Shown piece by piece: positions 36,104-48,700 of a stretch of DNA of 64,000 nucleotides (its first letter is position 1; every line of letters begins with the position of its first letter). A program made the translations under genes and the position numbers. The stretch spans positions 1-64,000 of the forward strand of contig ARYC01000179.1 in NCBI GenBank assembly GCA_000711775.1, written 5' to 3'. The notes beneath the pieces were generated by a model, which worked only from the letters and a program-made list of their open reading frames with translations, was not told where the DNA came from and did no database searches. Source of the DNA: Oxytricha trifallax (taxonomy: Eukaryota; Ciliophora; Spirotrichea; Sporadotrichida; Oxytrichidae).

Positions 36104-39100
36104 AGGACCCTCTACTTAATTACTAAAGCTACCAAATTCAATTATTATTATAATTCACACTTGATTAATTTAATACGTCACCCAAATCTTGTAAATAACA
36201 GCATTGGGGTTTTATTATAAAATATAATTTTATATAGATACTATTTTATTTAGATTCATTTTTTATTTTAATAAAAATTCTCTAAAAAAGTAAGATTTAA
36301 TTTTAAATTTATAAGAATTTTTGTAAGTCTTTGAAGGATATGGAGGACACCTTTGTTATAACTATAACTAATGATTCTATTATCAAAGTTCTTGTTTCTA
36401 CTCCAAAATATCAAAACTCTCAATATATTTCTCATCTTTCTCTTATCTTCCCTCAATCTTGCTATAATGAAAAATAATGTAAATGTAATTAATGTTAATA
36501 CTAATTTAGTAATCTGAAAAATTTAACAAATTATACTCTTGTAAATTCATCATCTTCTTCATGGAATAATTTAGGGAATCTGTAGTACTCAATGTCTTCA
36601 TCAACCTATCTGAATGCCAAGCAATCTTGTTTATATGCGTATTCCCTCAAATTTTCGTATATATTGACTTAATGATCGAAGTATTCCATGTAGTTTAATG
36701 TTAATTTATAAAATAACAAGCATGAAGTTTTGATAATAATATTTATAAGTTCTTTTTGAAGGATTGAGTTTCTTCATATTATAGCACCTCAGTTTTAAGT
36801 AAATCCATCCAGATTTTAACTCTAAGCTCAGCAGGGATTCCTGATTAAATTAGATAGTAAGTATCGGCATACTGCTGTCCAGTTTCATTATCCCAAATTT
36901 TATTAAACATTAGCTTAAACTTGGCTGATTTTTACTGATTCTACACTTACTAGTTGTTGCTTGCATATTCATTTGTATTTGGGTTAGAACCATTGTTATT
37001 GCCCATTTACTTAAGCCAACCCATAATTTAATTGCCGCCATTGGCTTAGTTTACATTTTAAGCTTTAATGGAGGTTTTGTCAAAGTCTGAATTAATATTC
37101 CCATCACTTTCATTGTCTCTAAGAATGTGTACATAAGGATGTGCTGCTGCAGATACACCCATGTCGAAAATAAACTTTACCCAAAATTTGTTCTGTAATT
37201 CTGTAAATGCTCTATGCCTAGATTCGAAGACTCTATATTTCCAGAGATATTTGAAAATCATGACTCCTTCCTCTATATCAGGCCTTTGCATATTTTGATA
37301 TTTCAATTAAATTGAAAGCCTTTCTTCTGGAGAAGTTAGCTTATTCTTCACTAAAACTATTCCAGGGGCACAAGACTTTTGAGGGGAAGCTGCTTGATCG
37401 TAAATTAACTAAGACTTCATTTTGCTTTAATTTCCAATGGCGTCTTTAATAGAAGACTTTTCCATGTAATTAGGGAAGAAATTATTCAAAGGAACTGGAT
37501 ACTGGAAGCTATCAAGTTGATATTGCTTTTGTAAATACATATAATGAAAGTACTACTCTGGAGAAACGAAAATAGATAGATCTTTTGTAAGTTAGTACTC
37601 GATTCTCGTAACATTATTACTCACAAAGAGACTTTAAACAACCAAAAATGCATAGGACTATTCTTTCTAATTTTCTAAAACTATACATTTTTCTTTACCT
37701 GGAATATCAACATCAATGAAATCTTGGATGGTAAGAGTAGCCTCCCCAAGTAATTAATCCTAAGCATCTTCTCCATACTTTTTGTTGAAAATTTCAAATT
37801 TAATGCCTTTTAAATCTTCCTTAAAGAATTAACCTAGATTGAATACAATCGAATAACTAATTTTAAGTTAGAAAACTTATTATAATTCCCCTGAAGGATT
37901 TTACGCATTCATCCAATTAGGGGCGCTGCTACTGTCCTTCACACTTGTAAAAAACTCTTCTTAAAAGTTAACTTCATCATTGTTAGTTTGATTCATGTTC
38001 AGCAAAGTAATCTTTACAAATGGATTGCAATTTTTTACCTTTAAGTTGATTATTTCTATGACTGAAAGAAGCAGTTTCCCTTCAATATCTCTCTTAATTT
38101 CTCTAAAGAATGATCTCTACTCAAAAGAATTGAATACTTATCTGTTCTAAATAGAACTATTTACTATGTTTATTAGTCTCTTATTGCTTGCTCTAAATTC
38201 AATAACCCATTATTGTAGAAATATATATTAGAAGATAAAAATTAATTTAAATTTTTCGGAAACCTTATTCCAAATAATTTAATTCTTATTAAAAATTGTA
38301 TAGAGAAAAGTAGCATTAACATTACTAAATATATCTGCATTAAAAAATAAAAAATTTTTGTTAACAATATCATAATTTATGACAAATTATTATGCAATTA
38401 AACTTGTAGCCTTTTTATCTACTACAAAATTTCGAATATTATAATAAAATTGAACAATAATGTGAATAAATTTCAATACTAAATATGATCCAACACTAGT
38501 AGCTAGAGTTTTCAACTTAATAGGGTTGATTATTAATATCGTAAACATTGACTCCATGTCTCTCGATAAGCCTTAGTTTTGATATCAGTACCCCTTCTTC
38601 CTTCCTATCTGGCTTGTTTAGATACTACACATTGACTTTCTAGTCTCTGTTAATCTAGCGTATTATAACTATCCTGCGTCTATATAGAGCATATCTCCCA
38701 ACCATGACTCTCTTTCCTTCTCTCTCATTGGGGTACATAGTTCCATCGTTATTCAATTTTGTGATTGAAAACTTTATCTTCATTTTGTTTCCTTGCTCAT
38801 CGCTGACCTTTGCTTCAAGGTTTGCATTTGATTCAAATTTGAAATATTTTTTACTGAGAAACTCTTCTTCATAGAGGAATTCCTTCATGAATTAAGTGAC
38901 TGGTACGTTATTACGCTAGAGAACTATATATAGCTGGAATACTTCTTCTGGATTGGTAGGGTCTAATTTATCAATAACAAAACTCAAGAAATTATTCAAA
39001 ATATCAAATTTAATATATAGTTGTTCTTATAGTTATACTGAAATATGCTGAAGATAATATAATAGATTAATTTTTTTCTTGATAGACCAAGTGAAATATA

Positions 39101-41946
39101 TATATTATAAGTAAGATAAGTGAATTCTCTATAAAATAGATATTTTATTGCAAATAATTTAAATAATAAACCTTCTATTTTAAATTTATTTTAATCTATT
39201 TTTCAGCGTTTTTATAATTATATTCAAAAATTTTGGACTATTTACCAATAAAATATATAAATAAAAACAAAAGTAATAAAAAATATTTCTCATTAAAACT
39301 TTAAACAATTACTATTTTTATTATGAGAAATTTAAGATTTAAAAGTAAATAAAATATAAGTAAATGATATTTAAAAACTTGCTTTTAAACTATAGCATAT
39401 CAATCATTCGACTATATATTTTGTTAAGCTAATATTTGCTTTATTAATTGCAATTATTTCTACTTAAATCATCTTATAATTAAACTTAGAGATAAATAAT
39501 GGGGAAAAAATTTAGTCTAATTCTATGATATACTCATTTTATCTTTTTAAATTCATCACACCTGTATTCTTGGTTATATCATGCTAAATTTTAGGTACGA
39601 TTAAATCTTAATTTTAAATTAATAATGAAAAAAATAATTAAAATTAGTATACTACTTCTCTAGTTTTATATATTTGGAAAATTCATTAAAAATATAAAAG
39701 TAAATATTGTGAAATTATTTGAACTGAATTTGAAATAAAAAACAATTTAAACAAGCTTAACTTAATTATTGAAAATCTATATATTTAGCTCGTCAGCTCT
39801 TCCATTTTTGAATATATATAAATTGAATTAAACGTTATCTCACTAAATTTATAATAGCTTTTTTAATAGATCATACAAAATGTAACCGAGATAAAAAAAG
39901 TTTGCCAGTTTATCTTGCTAATAATTCAATTTAATATAAAATTTTTAATTAACTGAATTTTATAGTAAGATAATTATTTGGGTAATGGTAAAAGTATAAT
40001 CATAGCCTTTTATAACCATTCTTCCTTTATCTCTATTTGGTGGAACTGATACTCTGTATGGTCTTGAGTTATTGAGATAAAAGTAATAATTAACAGAAGA
40101 TATAGTTAGTTATTAAATATTTAGTTAATATGTATCCTAATTTAATCTATCAATAATATAATAGCTGCTTGTTTCAAATAATTCCAAATTCTTAGCTTAT
40201 CTGACTCTTACTCTCAAATCAGCTTTGAGACTAAATTTCTAAGCCAATTTTATAGGAAGCTCGATCGATTATATTTTTATCGTATATATCTCTTTTGGTT
40301 GGCGTCTTAATATATCAAAGCCAATTTCATGAGGAGAAATGTTCTATTGAATATTTGCATCACTAACTTTAAAAAACATATTGTTTTATTGCTTCTACTA
40401 TTGAATAATTATAATAGCAATAGAAATAGAAAATAAACTAACTTCATGATTATTTCTACCATAAACTCTAAGAATGTAATCTTCTTATAGTTTGTCAAAT
40501 TAGTTACAGCTTGTCGCCATTTGACTTATATGCTCTAACAAAAATTTCAAATAGTTCAATATTATTGAAAATTAATAACACTTGTGGCTGATTTAAATAT
40601 AATAAAATTTGAAAGGAGGGTTCCTCTCGAAGAAATCAGCATTTGTAATTTCATTTAGTTTCTCAATCTACAGATATTTATTTGAATCGATTTTAATGTT
40701 TCCCATTTTGAAGTTATGATTCTAAACTAAATCTCCACCTTTATTGAAGAATTTAATTGTCGCATCCTTTATTTATAGACCTTGCTCTTCTTCCTCTAGT
40801 AATGTATTTATGTCTTTTTAAATCGCTGAGTGTCTCTATAGTCTTCTGTTCTTAAAGGCATTAATATAATTAAAATTGATAATGTAATTATTCAGGCATT
40901 TACAATTCTTCTAAGCTATTCACGAACCATAAGCGAAGATTTATACATGGATGGGTCAAGTTTACGTTTGATATCTCCATATCTAAAAGTAGATCTTAAT
41001 AGAGGAATTTTCTCTCTTTTTAAGATTTGACCAGACCAAAATTTAAATAGCTTTTCTCTTTAGTACCAACCAGTGTTAAATTTTATGTATAAAAATTACA
41101 TACTAACTCACAAAAATAATTATAAGTTTAGCAAGCTCAATCAAATTAATACCCATAATTTGAAAAGATATCATCTTTAATAACCTATTCTCATAAACTT
41201 TAAATACTCTCTGCCATACTTGTTTAAATCTGAAAGTAGTCTCTATCAAACACAGTTTTTTAATTAATTATGATATCAAATCTCTCTTTTATGAAGAAGC
41301 CATAAAAACTCTAGAGACTATCATCTAAGCTTCGTGCAAATCGTCTGTGTAGTAGAATACTGGCAGAATTTATCTCGAAGGAAGCCTAATTTGAACTCTA
41401 TACTGCTTTGATCTATCATGCCACCTGTAATCAGATTACTCACCACACTCCTCGACTAATACGAATGCTGATTCAAGCGGTGCATTCTTTTTGAAATCCT
41501 AATCCCCTTCTCTTTTGAAGAAAGTTATTAGAAAATTGTCAATGACAAACCATCTTTCAATATCTCTACGTAAATTCCCTCTGCTTTCTTTAACCATTTT
41601 ACGCTTTTTCAAGGCCAAACTGGGGTTTTTAGGGTCAACTGTATGAAAATCCACATCATTTTGCATAGGTATGAGATTTTCAACTTAATTTTATACTCTT
41701 TTCTCTGCTTTTCGCTTCAGATAACGTTTTTGTGAATCTGCGAATGATTGAAATAATTTCTACCTATAATCTATAATATTTGCACTTCTCTTTAGCCAAT
41801 CTTCTTCTACTTGCAATTCTCCTACTTTGCTCTAAAGTCAAAATCATTATTAGATAAATAATTAGAAATTTATAAATAATATAAATTACATATTCAAAAA
41901 TTGAAATAGGCTAGTAGAATTGATTTTGCCAGTCCATAGCTGCCAT
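28871..41946 (-). CDS. TBC-domain protein (Rab-GAP-like), heavily interrupted
   Basis: Probable GTPase-activating protein for Rab GTPases. Starts MAAMDWQNQFYQPISIFEY at 41946. A PH-like region (LRRDIERWFVIDNFLITFF) lies near 41.4-41.6 kb. The TBC domain begins YYLIQSGIPAELRVKIWMDL near 36.8 kb and continues EFT-RLREDKRKMRNILRVL, NKGVLHILQ-RLITFANEED-SFWILNGF, and LRENLPQICDKLRLLGL with LRLWDQII. An EF-hand-like module (FDILYDLFDWNDG) lies near 29.6-29.75 kb, as in TBC1D8/9-type proteins. Coding blocks also occur at 32.9-33.1, 30.1-30.9 and 29.1-29.5 kb. Resolved IESs: 36462-36541, 34178-36332 and 30872-32941. The arginine and glutamine fingers were not confirmed. About 0.95 kb at 39010-39960 and 0.3 kb near 38230-38540 are non-coding AT-rich insertions whose exact pointers I did not resolve. 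Confidence 0.8.
31836..32249. mobile_element. Foldback element, family A, copy 3
   Basis: Ends TGTAGGAATACATTTAATTTGGG and CCCAAATCAAATGTATTCCTACA. The arms are almost perfect complements, including CGGCAGTTA, GGTACTTGTTCGATAGAG and GATTTATCTTGCTTCAGGG. Centre near 32043. It is nested inside the 30923-32910 element and is the best-preserved of the three copies. Confidence 0.9.
32333..32757. mobile_element. Foldback element, second nested palindrome
   Basis: Left arm starts ATAAAATTGGGTATAATATC, and the right arm ends with its complement near 32757. Inner blocks TCAACTCCATCCGACATAAC and GTTGTGTCGGATGGAGTTGA pair around a centre near 32550. Not similar to family A. It adjoins the right inverted repeat of the host element. 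Confidence 0.85.
34430..35935 (-). CDS. Nested GC-rich gene of unknown function
   Basis: Coding blocks on the - strand: MNLLLLDSNAPLSQQDDPQL... to ILMSNIQMANRSHGNL; then ILGTRSTLSYSTLVDEALDR... to DPTTDVTAPLS; a GT-AG intron (GTAAGATTC...TATGTAG); then EGAQRNLLPKISDLMASPSN...; GTLVHDSQTGLFEGSTLHAL... to EPTYEDSEGRVILNIPTTW; CAVSIEVRYDYGDLLKIIEFA; and a C-terminal part SQENVLKRFTKDLAMLMQSA... to CAEIKDLDWERQEQLKMLRE. Gln is encoded by TAA and TAG as well as CAA and CAG, so it uses the host code. Several TGAs between blocks need introns or IESs. I recognise no family. It lies wholly inside an IES of the TBC gene. Confidence 0.5.
36010..36105 (+). repeat. (CTA)n microsatellite
   Basis: Nearly perfect CTA repeat of about 28 units, flanked by short inverted sequences TTGGTAGC (35996) and GCTACCAA (36128). 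Confidence 0.97.
36462..36541 (-). other. IES, 80 bp, pointer TCTTG
   Basis: TCTTG at 36457-36461 and 36537-36541. Removal joins HEEDDEFT-RLREDKRKMRN in the TBC domain. Confidence 0.85.
39010..39960 (-). other. Long AT-rich non-coding insertion in the TBC gene
   Basis: Lies between coding blocks ending KGYDYTFTIT and starting NNFLSFVIDKLDPTNPEE. No reading frame, repeat or element termini recognised. Presumed IES; pointers not resolved. Confidence 0.6.
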
Positions 41947-42393
41947 TAAATTTATGTTGAAGATATTTTAAATTATTATAATAAAAATATTATTTAAAAA
42001 GAAATTTCATAAAATGATAAAATATATAAAAAAAAAATTTATGTTTCTCACACATTATTTAGAGCATGATATTTTTTTAAAGATAATCATATTATAATTA
42101 TTTAAATTTACCGAAATTTTTTTTTTGCTTTTTTTACTTTTAATTTTTAATTTAGTTTAAATACTGAAATTCAATTTTATATTTGCAATAAATAATTCTT
42201 ATTCTAATATATTGTGTCTATAAGAATAAATTAATAATGACTAGGGGAGTAAGGAAAAATAAATACACTATAAACAGTATCAAACTAACATTCGAAGGGA
42301 TATCATAAAACATAAAGTTAGTTGCACTAAAGAATATGTGCAAGACACAATTTAAAAAATAAGATAATATATTCTAATCAAACATTTCATTTT

Positions 42394-42603
42394 TATGAGA
42401 AATCGGTCCGGAGACCCGTGCAGAAATTGGGCCCAGGCGAACCTGGACCACATGATTGGATTAGTTTTCAATTAGCAAACATCGCACATCCGCTTAGCGT
42501 CATTTGTTACGATATTGCCCCTGAAGCAAAGATAATTTCTTATCAATGCACTGCCTTTTATAATGACTCCCACTTAAATATTTATGGGTTAATTTTATAA
42601 TGA
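42394..42603 (+). other. Orphan coding-like segment upstream of NPHP4
   Basis: Frame reads YEKSVRRPVQKLGPGEPGPH..., then ...QLANIAHPLSVICYDIAP... and ends NIYGLILQ TGA. GC-richer than the flanks and ends in a proper TGA, so it resembles a terminal MDS. It is not in frame with the NPHP4 start at 42717. No family recognised. Confidence 0.4.
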
Positions 42604-42716
42604 AATTTAAACAGTATAAGTTTAATGATATTGCAACTTTTAAAAGTCTTAAAACATCTTTGTAACTTTTAAATAAAAGATTATAATTTAAATTTATTTA
42701 AGAAATTATTTTGAAT

Positions 42717-45700
42717 ATGTTTGGAAGATAGAACGCTCCACAAATTTAAACCGACATGTTAGATAATCCCGGAAATATGAACAAATTTGGGCAATAAAAC
42801 ATAGTAAATCCTAACGCTTTTGGAAGATTAAGTCCAAATGCACCCAATCTAATGCTGGATAAGTCTGCTTCCTCTCAATATTAATTTGTGAGTAAAAAGG
42901 CCAGAAAATAGCACTGGCTTACACATTTTAAAACAAACAAAAAACTCAATACTGAACTCCAACTTAAGGGTTACAGTCCCAATAAAGACTCTAAAGCTTT
43001 CTTGATATCAATCAAAGGTACTTTTGGAATACCAATGTCGACTGTTTTATATGAGAAACAGCCTTTGGAGGGCGCAAAATTCTATATGGAATACTACATG
43101 ACTTTATTTAATAAAGACATTGGAACACATGGCTCTTTTTATGGCAGAACTTTTAGAAGTTCACCTATTTTGCTCAAAGACTCTGGAAATGCTTGGGATA
43201 CCACACAAGAGGAATATGTTTATTTTCATACTAATTACGTTGAAAAGTCATCTTATGCAGTCGTTGAGTGTGTTGTTGTAAGAGAATATCATGGATCAAA
43301 AACTTACTCCTCATCTGGCTATGCTCTGTGCTCAATTTTTGATTTTAGTGGACTTACAAATGTTGAATTAACTAGAGGTTCTCCAAGAGCAATTGGGCAA
43401 ATTGGATTAGCAGCAGTTGCAAACAGCATGAAGAGTGCTGGAAGATTTTAATATGAGATTAGAGATTTTGAAGTTATCAAATTATTAAGCTTATGTTATT
43501 ATTCTATCCAATCTGTTAAGAGACTAGTATCATAGAACTGCTTTTTTAGTCCCGGTGAAGTGATACCAGGCCTTGCAGATGACAAGATGACAAAGCCTAA
43601 AATAGGCAACGCGAACTTAGGCTAGAATCTTAAAATCGAGCTATCTAAAACTGAAACTATATACATTCATAACATTTAGATGATTACCAGCATCGCATTC
43701 GAATCTAGATTTGAAAGTTTCCTTAGAAAAATGAAATTGGAGAGATCTAGAACAGCTAAACAAAAAACTCAAATATTTTTAATTAATTTAAGATATGAGA
43801 ATTGTTTAAGATGGGAGAAAATCATAATGTTTCTGACAGTGTAATAATCCAAGAAAGACGAATGGTAGTGAGTGCAAACAACACCTGGAAAAATATATGC
43901 GATGACTCCTACTTGAGTTTGAGTAGACCCAATGAATAAGGTGTCAGCACATGTACTGGATCTTTAGTTCTAAAGAATTTCATTTGCCACCCACTTGTAG
44001 CAATAGTTTTCAGAATTGAGTACAAGGCTATGTTGCCCGGGCTTTCAGATAACAAAGATGTTTACTTCACAATTGGTTGGACTTATCATGTTCCTACTCT
44101 TAACTAAATTGGAATGATGACTGATGAGACAGTAGAAGCTGATTTTGAACTTGGGCCTGGTCAAGTGCCAACTGGAGATTTGCTTTGGGATCCTAGTGCC
44201 GATGATATGACTAATTACCAAGTCAGATTAAGAGCTGTGATATCTTTCTTTTATTTATGTTTCTAATGATAGCATTTAGAAATTTGTATTGACATTAATC
44301 TACAAACCCACAAGCTCCACAAGATAGTGGAGACTCTCGATTGAATTTGAAAAATCAAACGGGCTATGGAGCAGGATACCATCAAGCTCCAGCACCTTAC
44401 CCCAATTAAAGATAGTTGAACAATACTAATCCATACCAATAAAAGAACTAAGCACTCAGTCCAATGGAATAAGAAGCAATCTATAATATAATATTAATTC
44501 AATAATTTATAAATATTTCTTTATTTTAATTATTTAAAATACAATGAGATAGAAAGAATATGAGATTCAACAGCTTCAAGATAGAATAAAATATCAAGAG
44601 AAGCTTTAAGATGAACAAAATAAGAGATTTTATTATAATAAAACCCCGTTAGTCAATTAAGAATGAAGATTGGGGACTATGATTAATAAAATTAAAATAT
44701 ATTTATTATTGGCGTAAATTATTTAAGTTTCGGCTAATTATTAAAACCATTGGCTCGAATAATTGTCTCTAAAAAGTAAACCAATCAGGGTGCGTAAATT
44801 TGTTTTTAGCCTAATTATATTTAATTTCAGCCAATAATAAATATATTTTAATTTTATTAATCTTAATCCCTAATCTTCATTCTTAATTGACTAATGGGGT
44901 TTTATTAATACTTCATAATTAGATATCTTTATCTAGAAATTAAATTAAAATATACCTTTATATTAAATGATTTGAACGATTAGAAATGGATAAATTTGGA
45001 GATAAGTCAGGCAACCCTAATCAGCAATTTGATCAATAAAACTCCCGCTATAAAGATGAGTAAAAATTGATTGAAATTTAGAAACATCAAATGCAAAATG
45101 AAATGGAAATGATGAGAAGATAAATGCAAGAATATCAATAGAGTATTCTAGATGCATCAATTTATTATGATATAATTGCACAAACTTCTCAAATTAATAA
45201 GGTAAAATCATCAGAATTTGAATCAATTTAAATCTATAAAATACAAAACAGAAATATATAATAAGCTTTACTTTTAATAATTAAAATATACTTTTAAGAA
45301 ATATTCAGGTTTTACAGCTTCTTATCTCTCCGACTCCGCGCATTTAACAATACAATTCGTTGTTTGGTCCATTGTATGTGTTGAAATATGTGCTCTTAAT
45401 GTTGAAGGAGTCGACAATATATATAGCAAAACGATTTTCGTATATTCCCGTAGTAGCAGTTCCATCTCTCGTGCATTAGTGTTGAATTATCGCATTTAGT
45501 TTGTGTAGCGCGGAGTCTAACAGTATACTGTTCAGCATCTCATCAAACTGTAAAAAATAGAATCTTAATTCTATATATGCACTTTTGCATATAATTTGTT
45601 GGTGCGGTTCAATATTCTACTCACTATATCTCAAATATTTCCTTATTTGCTAAAATTAAATTACTTTCGTCTAAATTGAATTCTCTTAAAAGAAATAAGT

Positions 45701-48700
45701 TTTTGCTAATGCAAAAACATTTTAGCAAATAAGGAAATATTTGAGATATAGTGAGTAGAATATTGAACCGCACCAACAAATTATATGCAAAAGTGCATAT
45801 ATAGAATTAAGATTCTATTTTTTACAGTTTGATGAGATGCTGAACAGTATACTGTTAGACTCCGCGCTACACAAACTAAATGCGATAATTCAACACTAAT
45901 GCACGAGAGATGGAACTGCTACTACGGGAATATACGAAAATCGTTTTGCTATATATATTGTCGACTCCTTCAACATTAAGAGCACATATTTCAACACATA
46001 CAATGGACCAAACAACGAATTGTATTGTTAAATGCGCGGAGTCGGAGAGATAAGAAGCTGTAAAACCTGAATATTTCTTAAAAGTATATTTTAATTATTA
46101 AAAGTAAAGCTTATTATATATTTCTGTTTTGTATTTTATAGATTTAAATTGATTCAAATTCTGATGATTTTACCTTAGTCATAAATTTGATAATGCTTAT
46201 TAAACAGTTTATTCATAAAGTTTCATTGTATAACTTTGCCCTTTATATAATTCTATAAAAGTGTTATGCAACAAGATCTACAAACTAATAACCACACAAC
46301 CAGCAATACTAAGGATCAGGAAACTAAAATCCCTATGGTTCTAACAACTAAAACCCTTATGGCTAAAACAATCAATATGGGTCTAATAATTATGGGGGAT
46401 AGCCTGGCTATGGAACTTAAGGTGGAAACGGCTATGCAAATCAATTCAACCAACTACAGTAAATGCCCATGGAATAAAGCAACTCACAGCAAATTGCAAT
46501 GATTGGAAATGTGTTCTACAACATGTTGAATTTGATTGGAGAGACAGAAAGAGACAAAAGAATTATCGGCTTGAGTGAGGATCTCAAGAAAATGATCTAA
46601 CAATAGAGATTTTACACTTTAATTTAATTTATTGATTTGATGACTTATTAGCTCCCAAAGCTCCATATGTTGGAATGGGTATGGTTAATCTCCTTAAAAC
46701 TACTGACTTACCAAATTAAAATGTTAAAATAGCATGTTATTTAATAGATACCAATCCATGATCAAGTTAATTTTATTAAAAATGGATATGGTGAACTTTT
46801 GCAGCATCCCACAGCTTAAATCCTCTCTACTTCAATTCAACAAAATCAATTGAGTCTATAAAATGAACTTGCTGATCCACTTAAAGCTTTATCTAGTTTA
46901 TATTAAATTCAATGTATGATTAAACCATATTGTCTTCGTAATTTTTAATTACAATTTTATTTATCAGCTTCAACAGTAACATTCAAATTTTTGTGCTACA
47001 AAGCCCCAGTGAGTCCATAAGATTACTTGCCAAGTAAACTTTTCTTTCAATTTAAGTTCTTTACCTTTCCCTCACTCCAAACTGACAAAGTCAAGATTGT
47101 TTGTGACGAACACCAAGATGGTTCTTATAAACTTGGACAAGTCTTCTATAATTTAAGATCTTTGCCTTTTAATTATAAATTCATCAATCAATAGTTTAAT
47201 TTTTTGAATAGATTTATTTGAATTGTACTTATCAAAAGAGCATCCAGGAGTAAGCAGAGCACTTACCACAAACTTAATGTAACAACAAGCTGCTACAAAC
47301 AAATTAATGTAAACTGATACAAGACATGACCCTAACTTACTCGCTATCACTTTCGAGATAGATCCCTCACTTTCACGCATCAAAGATGAAAACGTAAAGC
47401 TATCTCACTATTTGAAGGAAAGATTCCTCACCGTCGATGTTTTCGATGGAGACACTCTCTTTCTCTATGGTTTATAAAATATCTATAGACAATGATAAAA
47501 TATTTTTATTTAAATTTGTTTCAATAGCCATTGAATATGCTTCATTTATTATATTGTTTTGGGGTGTGATTATATTTTTATGGTACATGCAAGATCCCTC
47601 TCTATGAGTTGATGAGATAAGGCAAACAGACCATCGTAAGAGCCAAGGAATGTGAAATGTGTGATCCAGACACAGGCGACTTTAGAGGTGCCATTTAAAT
47701 GATTATGAGCAATCAAGGCAAGTATGTCAGTATCCAAGAGAATTATTTATAATATTAAATAATTAGCCATAGAACATCAAATTTTATCTGAATTTTAGCT
47801 TAAATTATTAACTAAGAAAATAAATATACTAAATAAGAGGAAGAAGGAATGATGAGAAGCAAAGCAAACGGTGTACTTGGCGATACTATCAATCAAAGAT
47901 CAGGAAGTCCCCAAAAGTCCAGATTATTTAAAAATTTGATAATACTTGAATAATTACATTATAGATTTCAACCAAGTCAACAGGATGGCAGTGGTAAGAA
48001 GGGGAAATACAAGAAAATAGTAAAGTCAAAACCAATGGATCTCACAAAGATGCAGCAGACAAATAATAGACAACTTGTTATATAGAGTTTATCTCAGTAT
48101 ACATAGTGGTTACTTATAATAATTAATTGAATGATGTGAACATGATTACCGGAAATGGAGGCACAGTGAACAATTTCAACTAGAGCATTCTCTCACAGAT
48201 GAACACCACTTAAATATCCCAAGCCTAAACTATGAATGCTGATTTAAGAAAGAAACTTAGAGTGGACAGAGTCAGGAAAATGACAATTGGTCACAAAGAA
48301 GCAAGCGCCACTTACACAAGCGTTGAAGATCCAAGCCAATTTAATAATTAAATTCAAAATTTCCTAATATTTATAACGCATAAGATTGAGTCATTAAATA
48401 AATTCGCCAACCTGATTGGGCTAAAATTAAGTCACTGAAAGAAATTGAAATTATCAGAGAGACTAAGAAAGATCAAGTATTGTCAAGAGTTATGGACGAC
48501 TATTGCTCTACATCTGACTAAATGAGTGTAATATCTGGTTAACTAGAATTCTTCACTTGCAAATTAGTTTTATCTTTATATTTCACGCGTATAATTAAAT
48601 TTATGTTAGCGTCATAATTTCCCCAATTAATTGCAAAGTGCATAATCCATACACTATGAATGAAGTTTACACAGTCCATATTAACGACCCAGATGAGTAA

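Larger units (their letters stand above)
34390..36213. mobile_element. 1.8-kb gene-bearing element with A4C4/G4T4 inverted ends
   Basis: A 25-bp terminal inverted repeat: AAAACC CCAATGCTGTTATT at 34390 onward, and its exact complement ending GCATTGGGGTTTT at 36213. The body is visibly GC-richer than the surrounding IES and gene and holds an intron-containing gene on the - strand. A (CTA)n tract lies near its right end. The ends have the polarity of Oxytricha macronuclear telomeres (C4A4 strand at the left 5' end). Confidence 0.75.
34178..36332 (-). other. IES, 2155 bp, pointer AGTCTTT, carries a gene
   Basis: AGTCTTT at 34171-34177 and 36326-36332. Deletion gives NKGVLHILQRLITFANEEDS within the TBC domain, in frame and matching the family pattern. 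Confidence 0.85.
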
